A stretch of 32,131 nt of DNA from an uncultured Bacillota bacterium (GTDB lineage Bacteria; Bacillota; Clostridia; Lachnospirales; Lachnospiraceae): assembly GCA_949291945.1 (NCBI GenBank), contig CASEXH010000036.1:1-32131 (forward strand). The letters run 5' to 3'. Each line of letters starts with the position of its first letter. Within the stretch, counting starts at the first letter, position 1. The position numbers were made by a program, and so were the translations under genes. Positions 13,285 to 22,001 of the stretch are shown in pieces. The notes beneath the pieces are model-generated. The model had not been told where the DNA came from. It saw nothing but the letters and a program-made list of their open reading frames with translations, and did not search any database.

Positions 13285-14619
13285 TTAGTTAAACAGTTTT
13301 TTCTTATTCTTTTTGTAATACAGAAATCCCACCAGATCCGCCAACGCCCATCCGATCGGCACAGACCACCAGATTCCTGTAACGCCGATAAAATCTATTG
13401 CCGACAGCCCATAGGCCAGCACCACTCTGGTTCCCAAAGAAAATATGGTAAGGACCACAGACATTCCCGGTCTTTTGATGGCTCTATATAAACCATAAAG
13501 CAGGAACAGGCAGCCAATTCCGCAGTAAAAGGCTCCTTCGATCCGCAGATATTCTACACCTGCTGCCAAAATCTCGGTCTCAGAAGGATCCACAAAGATG
13601 GTCATCAAAGGCCTGGCAAAGATAAATACCAGAAGAGAGATCACCAGACAGAATCCCACAGACATGAGGACCGCTTTCTTAATCCCTTCCCGGATCCTTC
13701 CGGATTTCCCGGCGCCGTAGTTCTGGGCAACAAAAGTAGAAAAGGCGTTTCCAAACTCCTGGGCAGGCATATAGGCAAAAGAGTCAATCTTTACCGCCGC
13801 TGCAAAAGCCGCCATGATCACCGTGCCGAAGCTGTTTACCAGCCCCTGGACCATAAGGATTCCCAGATTCATCACCGACTGCTGGACAGAAGTCAGAAAG
13901 GAAAACTGGCCAATCTCTTTCAGCATAGCCGGCTTGGGCTTCAGATATCTGAGCTGTATCCGGAATTCCGGAGTTTTCCAGTAAGTATAGACTGCCAGAC
14001 CGATCCCGGACACATACTGGGACAGCACCGTGGCAAAAGCCGCTCCTGCCACTCCCCAGTGAAATCCCAGGACAAACCACAGATCCAGAGCAATGTTCAT
14101 CACAGAAGATACTGCCAGGAAAATCAGCGGTGCCACAGAATTCCCCACTGCTCTGAGAAGACAGGCAAAATAATTGTACAAAAATGTAGCCAGAATCCCC
14201 CAGAAGATCACCCAGAGATATTCCCGCATCATAGCATAGATTTCTTCGGGAACCTGAAGAAGATACATAATGGGATCTATCAGAAGAAAAACTGCCAGAT
14301 TCAGTACTGCAGCCACTGCAAGGATCAGAACAAAGGAAGCTCCCAGGCTTTCATGGAGCTTTTCCATATCTCCCTCTCCATAGCGGATAGAAAATACCGC
14401 CCCGCTGCCCATGCACAGCCCCAGCAGGATAGATGTGAGAAATGTCATCAGGGTATAGGAAGAACCTACCGCCGCCAATGCCCCGGAACCAATAAACCTG
14501 CCTACGATCAGGGTATCTGCAATATTATAAAGCTGCTGCAGCATATTTCCGCCGATCATAGGCAGGGCAAAAAATACTAATGTCTTTGTGATCGGCCCCT
14601 GTGTCAGATTTTTCTGCAT
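13285..14619 (-). CDS. MATE-family multidrug/Na+ exporter (NorM-like group)
   Basis: A 444-residue MATE transporter with about twelve membrane helices. The opening MQKNLTQGPITKTLVFFALPMIGGNMLQQLYNIADTLIVG-type sequence is typical of clostridial MATE proteins, and the two halves each begin with the FALP/FSFLTSVQQ pattern. These proteins export cationic drugs or metabolites with Na+ or H+. Substrate not predictable. The start has GGGGGAAAG upstream. It lies 56 bases after the AGCS symporter gene on the same strand; co-transcription is possible because I see no strong terminator between them. Confidence 0.9.
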   Translation of the reverse strand: MQKNLTQGPITKTLVFFALPMIGGNMLQQLYNIADTLIVGRFIGSGALAAVGSSYTLMTFLTSILLGLCMGSGAVFSIRYGEGDMEKLHESLGASFVLILAVAAVLNLAVFLLIDPIMYLLQVPEEIYAMMREYLWVIFWGILATFLYNYFACLLRAVGNSVAPLIFLAVSSVMNIALDLWFVLGFHWGVAGAAFATVLSQYVSGIGLAVYTYWKTPEFRIQLRYLKPKPAMLKEIGQFSFLTSVQQSVMNLGILMVQGLVNSFGTVIMAAFAAAVKIDSFAYMPAQEFGNAFSTFVAQNYGAGKSGRIREGIKKAVLMSVGFCLVISLLVFIFARPLMTIFVDPSETEILAAGVEYLRIEGAFYCGIGCLFLLYGLYRAIKRPGMSVVLTIFSLGTRVVLAYGLSAIDFIGVTGIWWSVPIGWALADLVGFLYYKKNKKKLFN

Positions 14620-14675
14620 ATTTCTTTCCCCCTAACGGGACTATTCTAACACAAAAGAGCCTCTGTGAAAACTAC

Positions 14676-16061
14676 TTATACCTCATCCTCATAAGGAACC
14701 GGTGTATCGTCCTTCATATCCAGATTGTTCAGATATTTTTTTGTCTCCATAACGATCACCGGCGACAGAAGAAGCACAGCGATCAGGTTTGGTATAGCCA
14801 TCAGTGCGTTCAGGATATCAGCTACCAGCCAGATCAGGTTTAACGGTGCGATAGGTGCGATCACTGCCACAATTATGTACAGGACACGATATGGGATCAT
14901 AATCTTCTTTCCTGCAAAGTATTCAATACACCGCTCTCCATAATAAGCCCAGCCCAGAACCGTAGAAAAAGCGAAAGTAATGATACCCATTACCAGGATC
15001 ACCGGACCCAGGCCCGGTATCTGATTAAATGCCAGGGTAGTCAGCACGCCGCCGTCGCTGATACTTCCCATATCAATGTCCGGATTTTTCATAATGCTGG
15101 TTACCAGCACCAGACCTGTCATAGCACAGACTACTACCGTATCCCAGAAGGTTCCTGTACTGGATACCAGCGCCTGGCGCACGGGATTTCTGGTCTGGGC
15201 AGCCGCTGCAGCGATAGGTGCGGAGCCCATACCAGATTCATTAGAAAACAGACCTCTTGCAACTCCGTAATGCATAGCCTGCATAATACCGCCGCCAATG
15301 AGACCGCCGGCTGCTGCTCCCGGCTTAAAGGCCAGAGTACAGATTGTCTGAAGAGCAGGAATGATAAAGTCATAATTAAAGCAAAGGATGATAATGCAGC
15401 CAAATACATAGAAGAACGCCATGAAAGGAACCAGCTTCTCACATACATTGGCAATGGATTTGATCCCGCCGAAAATAACCATAGCCACCAGAACACCCAC
15501 TACGATACCAATAATCCAGGTAGGGATCCCCAGGTTCTCATTACATACAGAAGCAATGGCATTTACCTGGGTGGCGCAGCCGATCCCGAAAGAAGCCAGA
15601 CCGCCGAAGATGGCAAAAAGAAGGCCCAGCCATTTTGCATGAAGCCCTCTCTCCAGAGCATACATGGCCCCGCCCAGCATACGTCCGTCTCTTGTCTTTA
15701 CACGATATTTCACAGAGATCAGAGCCTCGCTGTACTTCGTGGCAATTCCGAATACGCCGGTAAGCCAGCACCAGAGTACTGCGCCGGGTCCTCCAAGGGC
15801 AATGGCCGTTCCCACACCGATGATGTTTCCTGTACCAATGGTTGCCGCCAAAGCTGTAGTAAGAGCGCCGAACTGGCTTACCTCACCTTCCGCATCAGGG
15901 TCTTTCGTTACAGAAAGCTTAATTCCTTTAAAGACCTTTCTCTGGATTCCTTTTGTCCGGATGGTCATAAAAATATGGGTTCCTAAAAGCAATATGATCA
16001 TGGCCCAGCCCCAGACCAGATCATCTACTGCCTGAACGGCAGAATAGATTGTCTCATACAC
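14676..16061 (-). CDS. sodium:alanine/glycine symporter (AGCS family)
   Basis: A 461-residue transporter of the AGCS family that imports alanine or glycine with Na+. Diagnostic stretches are LGTHIFMTIRTKGIQRK, ALAATIGTGNIIGVGTAI (Na+/substrate region) and RGLFSNESGMGSAPIAAAAA. About ten to eleven membrane helices are present, with normal length. The start is GTG (16059-16061), supported by AGGAGG at nine bases; no ATG in frame has a site. A good promoter lies 120 bases upstream. Confidence 0.93.
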   Translation of the reverse strand: MYETIYSAVQAVDDLVWGWAMIILLLGTHIFMTIRTKGIQRKVFKGIKLSVTKDPDAEGEVSQFGALTTALAATIGTGNIIGVGTAIALGGPGAVLWCWLTGVFGIATKYSEALISVKYRVKTRDGRMLGGAMYALERGLHAKWLGLLFAIFGGLASFGIGCATQVNAIASVCNENLGIPTWIIGIVVGVLVAMVIFGGIKSIANVCEKLVPFMAFFYVFGCIIILCFNYDFIIPALQTICTLAFKPGAAAGGLIGGGIMQAMHYGVARGLFSNESGMGSAPIAAAAAQTRNPVRQALVSSTGTFWDTVVVCAMTGLVLVTSIMKNPDIDMGSISDGGVLTTLAFNQIPGLGPVILVMGIITFAFSTVLGWAYYGERCIEYFAGKKIMIPYRVLYIIVAVIAPIAPLNLIWLVADILNALMAIPNLIAVLLLSPVIVMETKKYLNNLDMKDDTPVPYEDEV

Positions 16062-16183
16062 TTTTGTGCTCCTCCTTTAAATTTCTCTGCAACAGAAAGA
16101 TAAGGAAAAAGGGCATATGATACCAATAAAGTTCATACACCCTTGTATTACTTCACCTTTTTATTGCAATAAACTTATTACAG

Positions 16184-16211
16184 TTTATACCCAAAAAGAG
16201 GAACTTGTCAA
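16184..16211 (-). promoter_or_regulatory. promoter of the AGCS symporter gene
   Basis: Minus strand: consensus TTGACA (16206-16211), a 16-base spacer and TATAAA (16184-16189). The leader of about 115 bases contains small AT-rich dyads (AATAAGTTTATT near 16170) but no clear riboswitch. Confidence 0.65.
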
Positions 16212-16229
16212 GTTTTATCGGATTTTTTA

Positions 16230-16700
16230 TCATTGGTTTTCGCAGTTGGCCGCATCAATGGCGATCACCGTCAGCAGCCCCGGAAGCTCGTCTTCCTCAC
16301 TGGCAAAATCCAGGACATAAGTATCACCCCAATGTAAAGGTTCTTTGGTAATATGTACCACTGTGCCCAAATTATCTGTCACATCATAATTCCACTCCAG
16401 AAAGTCTCCCTGTACTTTCCAGTTTTTATAATCAATCTCGTATCTGGGTTTGAGAAAAGTGAGTTTTTTCTGGATACGCCCCATTTCCTGACCATGGATT
16501 ACAATTTCAAAAACCGGCAGCAGCTGGAAAAGCTTCTCCCGTACCAGCCCTACTTCCTCTCCTCTACTGTCGTAAACATGAAGCTTATGGCCAAGGGACA
16601 GAAATTCTCCTTTTACAAAATATTTCACGTTCCCCTCTTCATCGTAAATATCAAAAGTGTCTGTCCAGGAAAACACCCTCTGTTTAATTAAAAGTTTCAT
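16230..16700 (-). CDS. LURP-one-related (Tubby-like) family protein
   Basis: A 156-residue protein of the LURP-one/YxjI (formerly DUF567) family: MKLLIKQRVFSWTDTFDIYDE, then repeated beta-strand pairs such as KYFVKGEFLSLGHKLHVYDS and EVGLVREKLFQLLPVFEI. The family forms a Tubby-like beta barrel around a helix; bacterial function is not established. It starts 16 bases after the histidine phosphatase stop with AAAGGG upstream, so it ends the DUF2812-PadR-phosphatase operon. Confidence 0.85.
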   Translation of the reverse strand: MKLLIKQRVFSWTDTFDIYDEEGNVKYFVKGEFLSLGHKLHVYDSRGEEVGLVREKLFQLLPVFEIVIHGQEMGRIQKKLTFLKPRYEIDYKNWKVQGDFLEWNYDVTDNLGTVVHITKEPLHWGDTYVLDFASEEDELPGLLTVIAIDAANCENQ

Positions 16701-16716
16701 CTTTTTCCCTTTCTTT

Positions 16717-17256
16717 TTAAAAATCGTATCTTCGGATCTGGCAGTTTTTCATGCCGAAAGCCGCAAATTCTTCGTTGGTCATATCATAAAAATAAGAGTG
16801 CACCGCCCGGGCGATGCCGTTATGGGCCACCAGCAGAACCGTTTCTGTATCAGAGCGTTCCCTAAGGTCGTCCAGCAGATTGTAGATTCTCTGACAGAGC
16901 TTCAGCATAGATTCTCCCCCTCCATAGCTGGAGACAAAATTTTCTTTTGCCTTTTTAAATTCTGCTCCATCTCTGGGCGTAGACTCGTACATGCCGAAAT
17001 TCTGCTCTTTCAGCCGGATCTCTTCTTTCATAGGTATTCCTGCCGCCTCAGAAATCTGTCTGGCTGTCTCTTTTGCCCGGATTAAAGGAGAATAGAGAAT
17101 CTTATCAATCTTCAATCCCTGGCGAAGGATTTCTTCGCCCAGCTCTCTGGCCTGCTCATATCCCAGAGGCGTAAGAGGAATATCCGTTGCTCCGCAGATT
17201 TTGTTCTCCACATTCCATACTGTCTGTCCATGCCTGACATAATAAAAATGCCCCAT
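16717..17256 (-). CDS. histidine phosphatase family protein (phosphoglycerate-mutase-like)
   Basis: A 179-residue branch-1 histidine phosphatase. The phospho-acceptor motif is YYVRHGQTVWN (R8, H9); the second histidine lies in LLVAHNGIARAVHSYF, and the acid is in EQNFGMYES. These enzymes remove phosphate from small molecules or cofactors. I chose the ATG at 17256 because the motif then begins at residue 5, as in the family, and GAGAGG/GGAAG precedes it. A longer GTG start at 17331 overlaps the PadR stop by four bases and would add 25 poorly conserved residues; coupled translation from it cannot be excluded. Confidence 0.85.
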   Translation of the reverse strand: MGHFYYVRHGQTVWNVENKICGATDIPLTPLGYEQARELGEEILRQGLKIDKILYSPLIRAKETARQISEAAGIPMKEEIRLKEQNFGMYESTPRDGAEFKKAKENFVSSYGGGESMLKLCQRIYNLLDDLRERSDTETVLLVAHNGIARAVHSYFYDMTNEEFAAFGMKNCQIRRYDF

Positions 17257-17327
17257 TCTTCCGCACCTCTCTTTTTCTCTATTTTGAGACATTTTATCAT
17301 ATCCCTTCCATTGCCTCAATCTTATTT

Positions 17328-17657
17328 TCACTTCTTCTGATTTTTCATTTTTTCTATAAATATTCTGCCGTCTTCTGCCATAATCTTCAGCCGTTCATAC
17401 TCTTCCAAAAGCATTTTTCTTCCCGCATCTGTAATGATATAGGATTTCCTCCGGTTTTCTTCACCGGTCAGCCGTATGATCTGATTTTTCTCAAATTTGG
17501 ACAGCATAGCGTACAAAGTCCCCGGTCCTACCTTTACTCTGCCGCCGGAAATCTTCCGGACCTTTTCCATAATGTCCACCCCGCAGCATTCCTCGGTAAG
17601 GGCCAGCAGGATATAATACATAGGTTCTGTCAATGTCTGAAACTGTTCTCTCGCCAT
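17328..17657 (-). CDS. PadR-family transcriptional regulator (cassette 1)
   Basis: A 109-residue PadR winged-helix regulator: MAREQFQTLTEPMYYILLAL (helix 1), ECCGVDIMEKVRKISGGRVKVGPGTLYAMLSKFEKNQII (recognition helix) and RRKSYIITDAGRKML (wing), then a dimerisation helix. It is intact, in contrast to its paralogue near 28,300, where the codon equivalent to E22 is a stop. Ribosome binding site AGGAGG. It follows the DUF2812 gene by 62 bases. Likely binds the TATCGA-N3-TCGATA palindromes upstream of that gene. Confidence 0.92.
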   Translation of the reverse strand: MAREQFQTLTEPMYYILLALTEECCGVDIMEKVRKISGGRVKVGPGTLYAMLSKFEKNQIIRLTGEENRRKSYIITDAGRKMLLEEYERLKIMAEDGRIFIEKMKNQKK

Positions 17658-17719
17658 TCTTTCAAGCCTCCTATTCAGGCAGACGTTATCTCACGGGGTA
17701 TTCCCCTTTCTCAGATCTG

Positions 17720-18991
17720 CTAAAGCTTCAGTGCCTCCCGGATAAAAAGGATCTGATCTTTGTTCAAATCTTTTTTCCCAATAAAATATAATACTGTGTC
17801 CTCATATTTCACAGCCATCTCTTCCCTTCGGTTGCTCTGTTTTGCTTCCAGTGCCTGCCATATATTTTCATATAATGGCGGTTCTTCCTCATTTTGTATA
17901 CATATATCATAAATCCTGTTCAGGATCCTTTTCCGGGATGAGCGGTATGTATAGCAGACCACCAGATTTTCATATGGATCTTTAAGTTTCTCACCTTCTG
18001 CCTCAGGAAGAAAGATACTATACCGGATAGCTTCTCCAAAAATCCCTTTTATGCTATCTTCGATTTCTACGGTACCGCTTCCATATGCCGTTTCTACGAT
18101 TTCTTCCTGCTCTCCGGTTTCTGTTTCGTCAACTTTTTTTTCTTCGGAAATTCCCAGTGAGACAGCCAGAACCATTACAGGAAAAATACATACAAACAAT
18201 AATGTTGCCAGCATATTTTTCTCCCTGGATGGTCTTATCCAAGCCATCACCAAACTAAAAATCAAAAATCCTACAGCTACAATAAGAACTATAAAAATCC
18301 TGTTTCTGCCGCTAAAGGCTGCGACTGCTCCCAAAAAAACTACTGCAAAGATAAAATATAGCAGGCTTCTAAAACCTACCCAAATATATACTGCCCTATT
18401 TCCTCCTCCATAAAAAACCCGGCGCCCTTGTTTCATTCGATGATTTGAGTTGACTTTCCAGGCTATGAATCCTATGAAATGGAAAAGTTCTCCTATCAAA
18501 AGCACAGTCCAGGTAAAAATCCACAGTAAAAGCAAATCTGAAAAAATATAATTTACATAGTCAGAGGTACCAAGCCTCCAGTACAAAAGTGCGGTCATAA
18601 AGCAGGAAAGAAAAAATTTTCCTCCAAAAGATTTCCATTCCGCTTTACGGACATTTTCGTATCTTTCTTCTTCTGTAACAATCGGAACCGCATCTTCCCG
18701 GATCTTCCGGAACACACAGAATTTTCCGGTACTGTCTACCAGCTCCCAGCCGGCTTCTTCACAGTACCTGGCATATTCCTGAGTATTTGGTTCCGGCCTT
18801 TTATCATTTTCGTCCCCTTCCGGAAAAATTTCTGCCGCATAGCTTTCCTTACGGGGCTGATCTTTATAAAATACCAGCCCCAGTTTCCAGCCTTTAAAGA
18901 TCCAGCCTTTTGCAGCCATTCTCTCTAAATAGTCCGCAAAACTGTCACATTCTCTGTAATGATATTTTTTGAATACTACCCTCTTTTTCAT
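17720..18991 (-). CDS. DUF2812 membrane protein (cassette 1)
   Basis: A 423-residue protein. Residues about 1-110 form a cytosolic DUF2812 domain (FADYLERMAAKGWIFKGW, later YCEEAGWELVDSTGKFCVF). Five hydrophobic helices follow (about 125-140, 148-178, 202-226, 232-251, 260-280) and a soluble C-terminal domain with an acidic stretch after the last helix. The family is regularly encoded beside PadR regulators; its function is unknown. I took the ATG at 18991 because GGGGGTG precedes it and the DUF2812 domain starts there; a longer reading frame to 19162 passes through the promoter and operators. First gene of a four-gene operon. Confidence 0.85.
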   Translation of the reverse strand: MKKRVVFKKYHYRECDSFADYLERMAAKGWIFKGWKLGLVFYKDQPRKESYAAEIFPEGDENDKRPEPNTQEYARYCEEAGWELVDSTGKFCVFRKIREDAVPIVTEEERYENVRKAEWKSFGGKFFLSCFMTALLYWRLGTSDYVNYIFSDLLLLWIFTWTVLLIGELFHFIGFIAWKVNSNHRMKQGRRVFYGGGNRAVYIWVGFRSLLYFIFAVVFLGAVAAFSGRNRIFIVLIVAVGFLIFSLVMAWIRPSREKNMLATLLFVCIFPVMVLAVSLGISEEKKVDETETGEQEEIVETAYGSGTVEIEDSIKGIFGEAIRYSIFLPEAEGEKLKDPYENLVVCYTYRSSRKRILNRIYDICIQNEEEPPLYENIWQALEAKQSNRREEMAVKYEDTVLYFIGKKDLNKDQILFIREALKL

Positions 18992-19036
18992 AAAGAACAC
19001 CCCCGTTCTCCGAAAAAACATTCCCCAAAAGCAAAT

Positions 19037-19051
19037 TATCGAGTGTCGATA
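19037..19051. promoter_or_regulatory. PadR operator 2, cassette 1
   Basis: Palindrome TATCGA-GTG-TCGATA, lying just downstream of the predicted transcription start. It is part of a 20-bp perfect inverted repeat (19034-19053 with 19069-19088). Confidence 0.75.
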
Positions 19052-19063
19052 TTTCCTACTTTC

Positions 19064-19092
19064 AGTATAATATCGACACTCGATAATTGCAA
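19064..19092 (-). promoter_or_regulatory. promoter of the DUF2812-PadR operon with operator in the spacer
   Basis: Minus strand: -35 TTGCAA (19087-19092), a 17-base spacer and -10 TATACT (19064-19069). The spacer holds the palindrome TATCGA-CAC-TCGATA (19071-19085). Binding there would block RNA polymerase. The second palindrome is centred 34 bp downstream. The same design occurs at 28481-28509. Confidence 0.75.
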
Positions 19093-19175
19093 TAGATTTC
19101 CTATATTTTATTTTTATTTCTGCAAACAATGAGCCAGGTGTCGGGCATGCTCCCATGTCCACTTGACTTCATATC

Positions 19176-19946
19176 TTATAACCCCAGCTTCTCAATAATC
19201 TCTTTCAGCGCTGTCCGCACGGGAGAATCTTTCGGCAGCTGCACCGTTGGCTTTCCATCACAGTCGTACTGATAAACCAGATCGTCATGAGGCACTACCC
19301 CCAGAAGTTCCAGACCCTGATTCCTGATCTCCTCCAGCGTTCCCTCATCCAGTTTACCCTTAGGCGCCCGGTTGACGATCAGGCCTGTTTTCTTTGGATG
19401 GAAATTCAGTTCTTCCATGAGTCTGGCAATCCGTCCCGCCGCCTGAACTCCTCTCCTGGAACAGTCGCTGACTAAGATGGCAACCTCCATGGCCGGCAGG
19501 ATTCCTCTGCTGATATGCTCCATTCCCGCTTCATTGTCCACCACAATATAAGGATAATGGCTCTGAAGCTTCTGCACCTGGGTCTGGACCAGACCATTTA
19601 CAAAGCAGTAACAGCCCTGTCCCTGAGACCGTCCCATAACCATCAGATCATAGTCATCTTCCTCTGTCAGAGCGTCCATCATATGGCTTTCCAGATATTC
19701 CGCTTTAGTAACTCCCGCCGGAATCTTATACTTTGGATCCGTTCCGGCTCTTTCAATTTCTTCTCGCAGCTCACCCAGAGTGATCCCAGGTTCTACTCCC
19801 AGAACCTCATTTAAATTGGAATTGGCGTCTGCATCCACTGCCAGCACCGGCTTTTTCCCTGTCTCACAGAGATACTGGATCAAAAGCCCGCACAGTGTGG
19901 TCTTTCCCACGCCGCCTTTTCCGGATACAGCAATAATATGTCCCAT
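19176..19946 (-). CDS. CooC-like nickel-insertion ATPase (MinD/SIMIBI family)
   Basis: A 256-residue P-loop ATPase. It has the deviant Walker A GKGGVGKTT (9-17; signature K10), DADAN (38-42) and a CxC motif, C112-Y-C114 in GQGCYCFVNGLVQ. In CooC proteins the CxC pair at the dimer interface binds Ni/Zn and the ATPase helps load nickel into carbon monoxide dehydrogenase. Start: the ATG at 19946 with GAGGAGG upstream; a longer frame to 19997 adds only charged leader sequence. No CODH or other nickel enzyme lies in this window, so the client is unknown. Divergent from a TetR gene. Confidence 0.85.
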   Translation of the reverse strand: MGHIIAVSGKGGVGKTTLCGLLIQYLCETGKKPVLAVDADANSNLNEVLGVEPGITLGELREEIERAGTDPKYKIPAGVTKAEYLESHMMDALTEEDDYDLMVMGRSQGQGCYCFVNGLVQTQVQKLQSHYPYIVVDNEAGMEHISRGILPAMEVAILVSDCSRRGVQAAGRIARLMEELNFHPKKTGLIVNRAPKGKLDEGTLEEIRNQGLELLGVVPHDDLVYQYDCDGKPTVQLPKDSPVRTALKEIIEKLGL

Positions 19947-20001
19947 AATGGATTCCTCCTCTTTTTCCCTTTCACAAGGGATATATTTATTGAACACGTT
20001 G

Positions 20002-20031
20002 TTGATTTTCTTACACCATGGATATTATAAT
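20002..20031 (+). promoter_or_regulatory. candidate promoter of the tetR-like gene
   Basis: TTGATT (20002-20007), an 18-base spacer and TATAAT (20026-20031). The near-palindromic ATTATAAT could also serve the divergent cooC-like gene. A small dyad CAGAT/ATCTG (20054-20069) lies in the leader and might be an autoregulatory site. Confidence 0.35.
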
Positions 20032-20121
20032 AAAATTCAGAAGAATACAATGATCAGATTTCCAGATCTGCCATGTTTCTCAACAGATTTTAAAAATTGT
20101 CTATGAACAGGAGGATTTTTT

Positions 20122-20751
20122 GTGAAAAATAAGACGAAAGTTACAGACCGTCGCACCAGATATACCCGGCAGACCATCAAAGACTCTTTTCTTTCTCTTC
20201 TGAAAGAAAAGCCTTTTCCTAAGATCACGGTTACAGAACTGTGCCGCCTATCAGAAATCAACCGTGGAACCTTTTATCTTCATTATTATGATATAGATGA
20301 TGTGCTGGATGACCTGCTCAATGATGTGATCACAGATACTTCCAGTATATTAGACCATGTACTCTGCTCTGAAAAAATAGGCTGTACCTATCCTTTCTGT
20401 CAGAAGGTTCAGGAAGATGTGCGGCTTCAGGTCCTGTTTTTTGATGATGTGGCCTCTTCCCGGCTTCTGGAAAAGCTCTGCGAACTGTCCAAAGAGTCAT
20501 TTATCACCCATCTTATGCAGAACAGCCTCCTGACCTTTGAGCAGGCGGAGGCTGTCCTTTATTTTCAGATGAACGGCTGTCTGGCTATTAATAAAAGAAT
20601 GCTGAAGAACAAATGTACCAACTGGAAAGAGATCCAGCAGGCCGTGGACCATTTTATCAGAGCCGGCCTGGAAAGTTTCCTGATCTGCGACGGCCGCCAG
20701 ACGATTTCAGGAAAAGCCCCAGGCCGATCAGGCACACCAGAAGCTCTGTAA
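20122..20751 (+). CDS. TetR/AcrR-family regulator
   Basis: A 209-residue TetR-type repressor. The helix-turn-helix is at about 14-60 (YTRQTIKDSFLSLLKEKPFPKITVTELCRLSEINRGTFYLHY), with the conserved RGTFYLHY of recognition helix ends. The C-terminal ligand domain resembles TetR_C_7-like proteins. The start is GTG with GGAGG seven bases upstream. The last 95 bases overlap the 3' end of the convergent MATE gene, and the final 25 residues are low-conservation tail. The adjacent Nim-like/MATE operon is the likely target, with a palindrome AAACAT-N4-ATGTTT in its promoter region. Confidence 0.88.
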   Translation: MKNKTKVTDRRTRYTRQTIKDSFLSLLKEKPFPKITVTELCRLSEINRGTFYLHYYDIDDVLDDLLNDVITDTSSILDHVLCSEKIGCTYPFCQKVQEDVRLQVLFFDDVASSRLLEKLCELSKESFITHLMQNSLLTFEQAEAVLYFQMNGCLAINKRMLKNKCTNWKEIQQAVDHFIRAGLESFLICDGRQTISGKAPGRSGTPEAL

Positions 20752-21997
20752 CCGGAAAAGCAGCCCATACTCCCAGCAGTTTCCCCAGGGCCGAAAGAAG
20801 AAAGGCCAGGGGAATGATCAGGATAAATCCTCTCAGCAGAGAAATAATATGCGCAGGCAGGGGATTATCCGTAGATGTAAAGTATACCGACAGTACAATA
20901 TTAAAGCAGGCAAATATGCAGCCGGTAAAGTAGATCCGAAGTCCCTGCCGGGCAATGCTCTGAAGGGTGGGATTCTGTTCACTGTTGAAAACAGCGGCGA
21001 TGGGATCAGCACCAAAATAGATCGTCAGATATACTGCCACGGATATAAGGACTGCCGCTGTCATGGCATAGCGGAGGATACTATTGATATTCTTACGGTT
21101 TCCCGCCCCGTAAAAGCTGCTCATCAAAGGCTGGATTCCCTGGGAGATCCCTGTGTAGATTGCGATCACCACCAGAGAAAGGTTTGCGATCACCCCATAA
21201 GCGGCCACTCCCGTATTTCCTGCCAGTCCCAGAATGATCATGTTGAACACAATAATGACGATCCCGGAGGACACCTCGGTAATAAGGGAAGGCAGGCCGC
21301 TGGAGAAGATTCCCAGGATCAGCCCTGGCAGGATCCTGCATTTTTTCAGGTGGAACTGGTTTTTCTTTCTCAGCAGGTAGGGGGACAGGATTCCGATGCT
21401 GATCACCGGAGCCAGGCCGGTGGCAAAAGCTGCTCCGAAAATCCCCATTTTCAGAGGAAACATAAACACATAATCCAGCACTACATTGGAAAGGCTTCCT
21501 CCGATCATAGCGGCCATGGATAACTGGGGCGCCCCGTCATTTCTGATAAAGCAAAGAAGAAGATTATTGGTCATAAACATAGGCGCAAAGACCAGGATCA
21601 CCCGAAGGTAGGTCTTTCCCATTTCATAAACAGCGTCATCCGCTCCCAGCAAACGGATCAGGGGGCCGGCAGCAAAAATCCCCAGAAGGAAAAAGATTCC
21701 TGCGATCACCGCCGTCATCACTGCGCCGTTGGTGAAGATCTGATCAGCACGCTCCCGGTTCTCCTGGCTTTTAAAGATGGAGTACTTAGTCCCGCCTCCC
21801 ATACCGATCATCAGACCGCTTCCGTTAATGAAACTGTATACCGGAATCGCCAGATTCAAAGCCGTAAGTCCATTAGCGCCCAAAGCCTGGGATACAAAAA
21901 AAGTATCCGCCAGAATGTAGCAGGAAAGGGCGATCATTCCCAGCACATTCAGGGACGCATATTTCACAAATAAGCCAAAACATGATTTTTCCTGCAT
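20657..21997 (-). CDS. MATE-family exporter (MepA-like)
   Basis: A 446-residue MATE transporter of the MepA-like branch: LFVKYASLNVLGMIALSCYILADTFFVSQALGANGLTALNLAIP at the start, and ISQGIQPLMSSFYGAGNRK in the second half. About twelve helices, normal length. Distinct from the MATE gene at 13285. The ribosome binding site GGGGAGGAG lies within the end of the upstream Nim-like gene, whose stop is four bases away, so the two are translationally close. Its C-terminus (GGRRRSGNFPGRL) overlaps the convergent tetR-like gene by 95 bases. Confidence 0.9.
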   Translation of the reverse strand: MQEKSCFGLFVKYASLNVLGMIALSCYILADTFFVSQALGANGLTALNLAIPVYSFINGSGLMIGMGGGTKYSIFKSQENRERADQIFTNGAVMTAVIAGIFFLLGIFAAGPLIRLLGADDAVYEMGKTYLRVILVFAPMFMTNNLLLCFIRNDGAPQLSMAAMIGGSLSNVVLDYVFMFPLKMGIFGAAFATGLAPVISIGILSPYLLRKKNQFHLKKCRILPGLILGIFSSGLPSLITEVSSGIVIIVFNMIILGLAGNTGVAAYGVIANLSLVVIAIYTGISQGIQPLMSSFYGAGNRKNINSILRYAMTAAVLISVAVYLTIYFGADPIAAVFNSEQNPTLQSIARQGLRIYFTGCIFACFNIVLSVYFTSTDNPLPAHIISLLRGFILIIPLAFLLSALGKLLGVWAAFPVTELLVCLIGLGLFLKSSGGRRRSGNFPGRL

Positions 21998-22001
21998 TTT
22001 T

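Noticed and set aside
16717..17331. The longer GTG start for the histidine phosphatase overlapping the PadR stop.
   Set aside because: The overlap is typical of coupling, but the extra 25 residues are unlike the family and a better ATG with ribosome binding site exists at 17256; kept only as an alternative.
18992..19162. An N-terminal extension of the DUF2812 protein (57 codons).
   Set aside because: It would translate the promoter and both PadR palindromes, and the conserved domain and ribosome binding site support the ATG at 18991.
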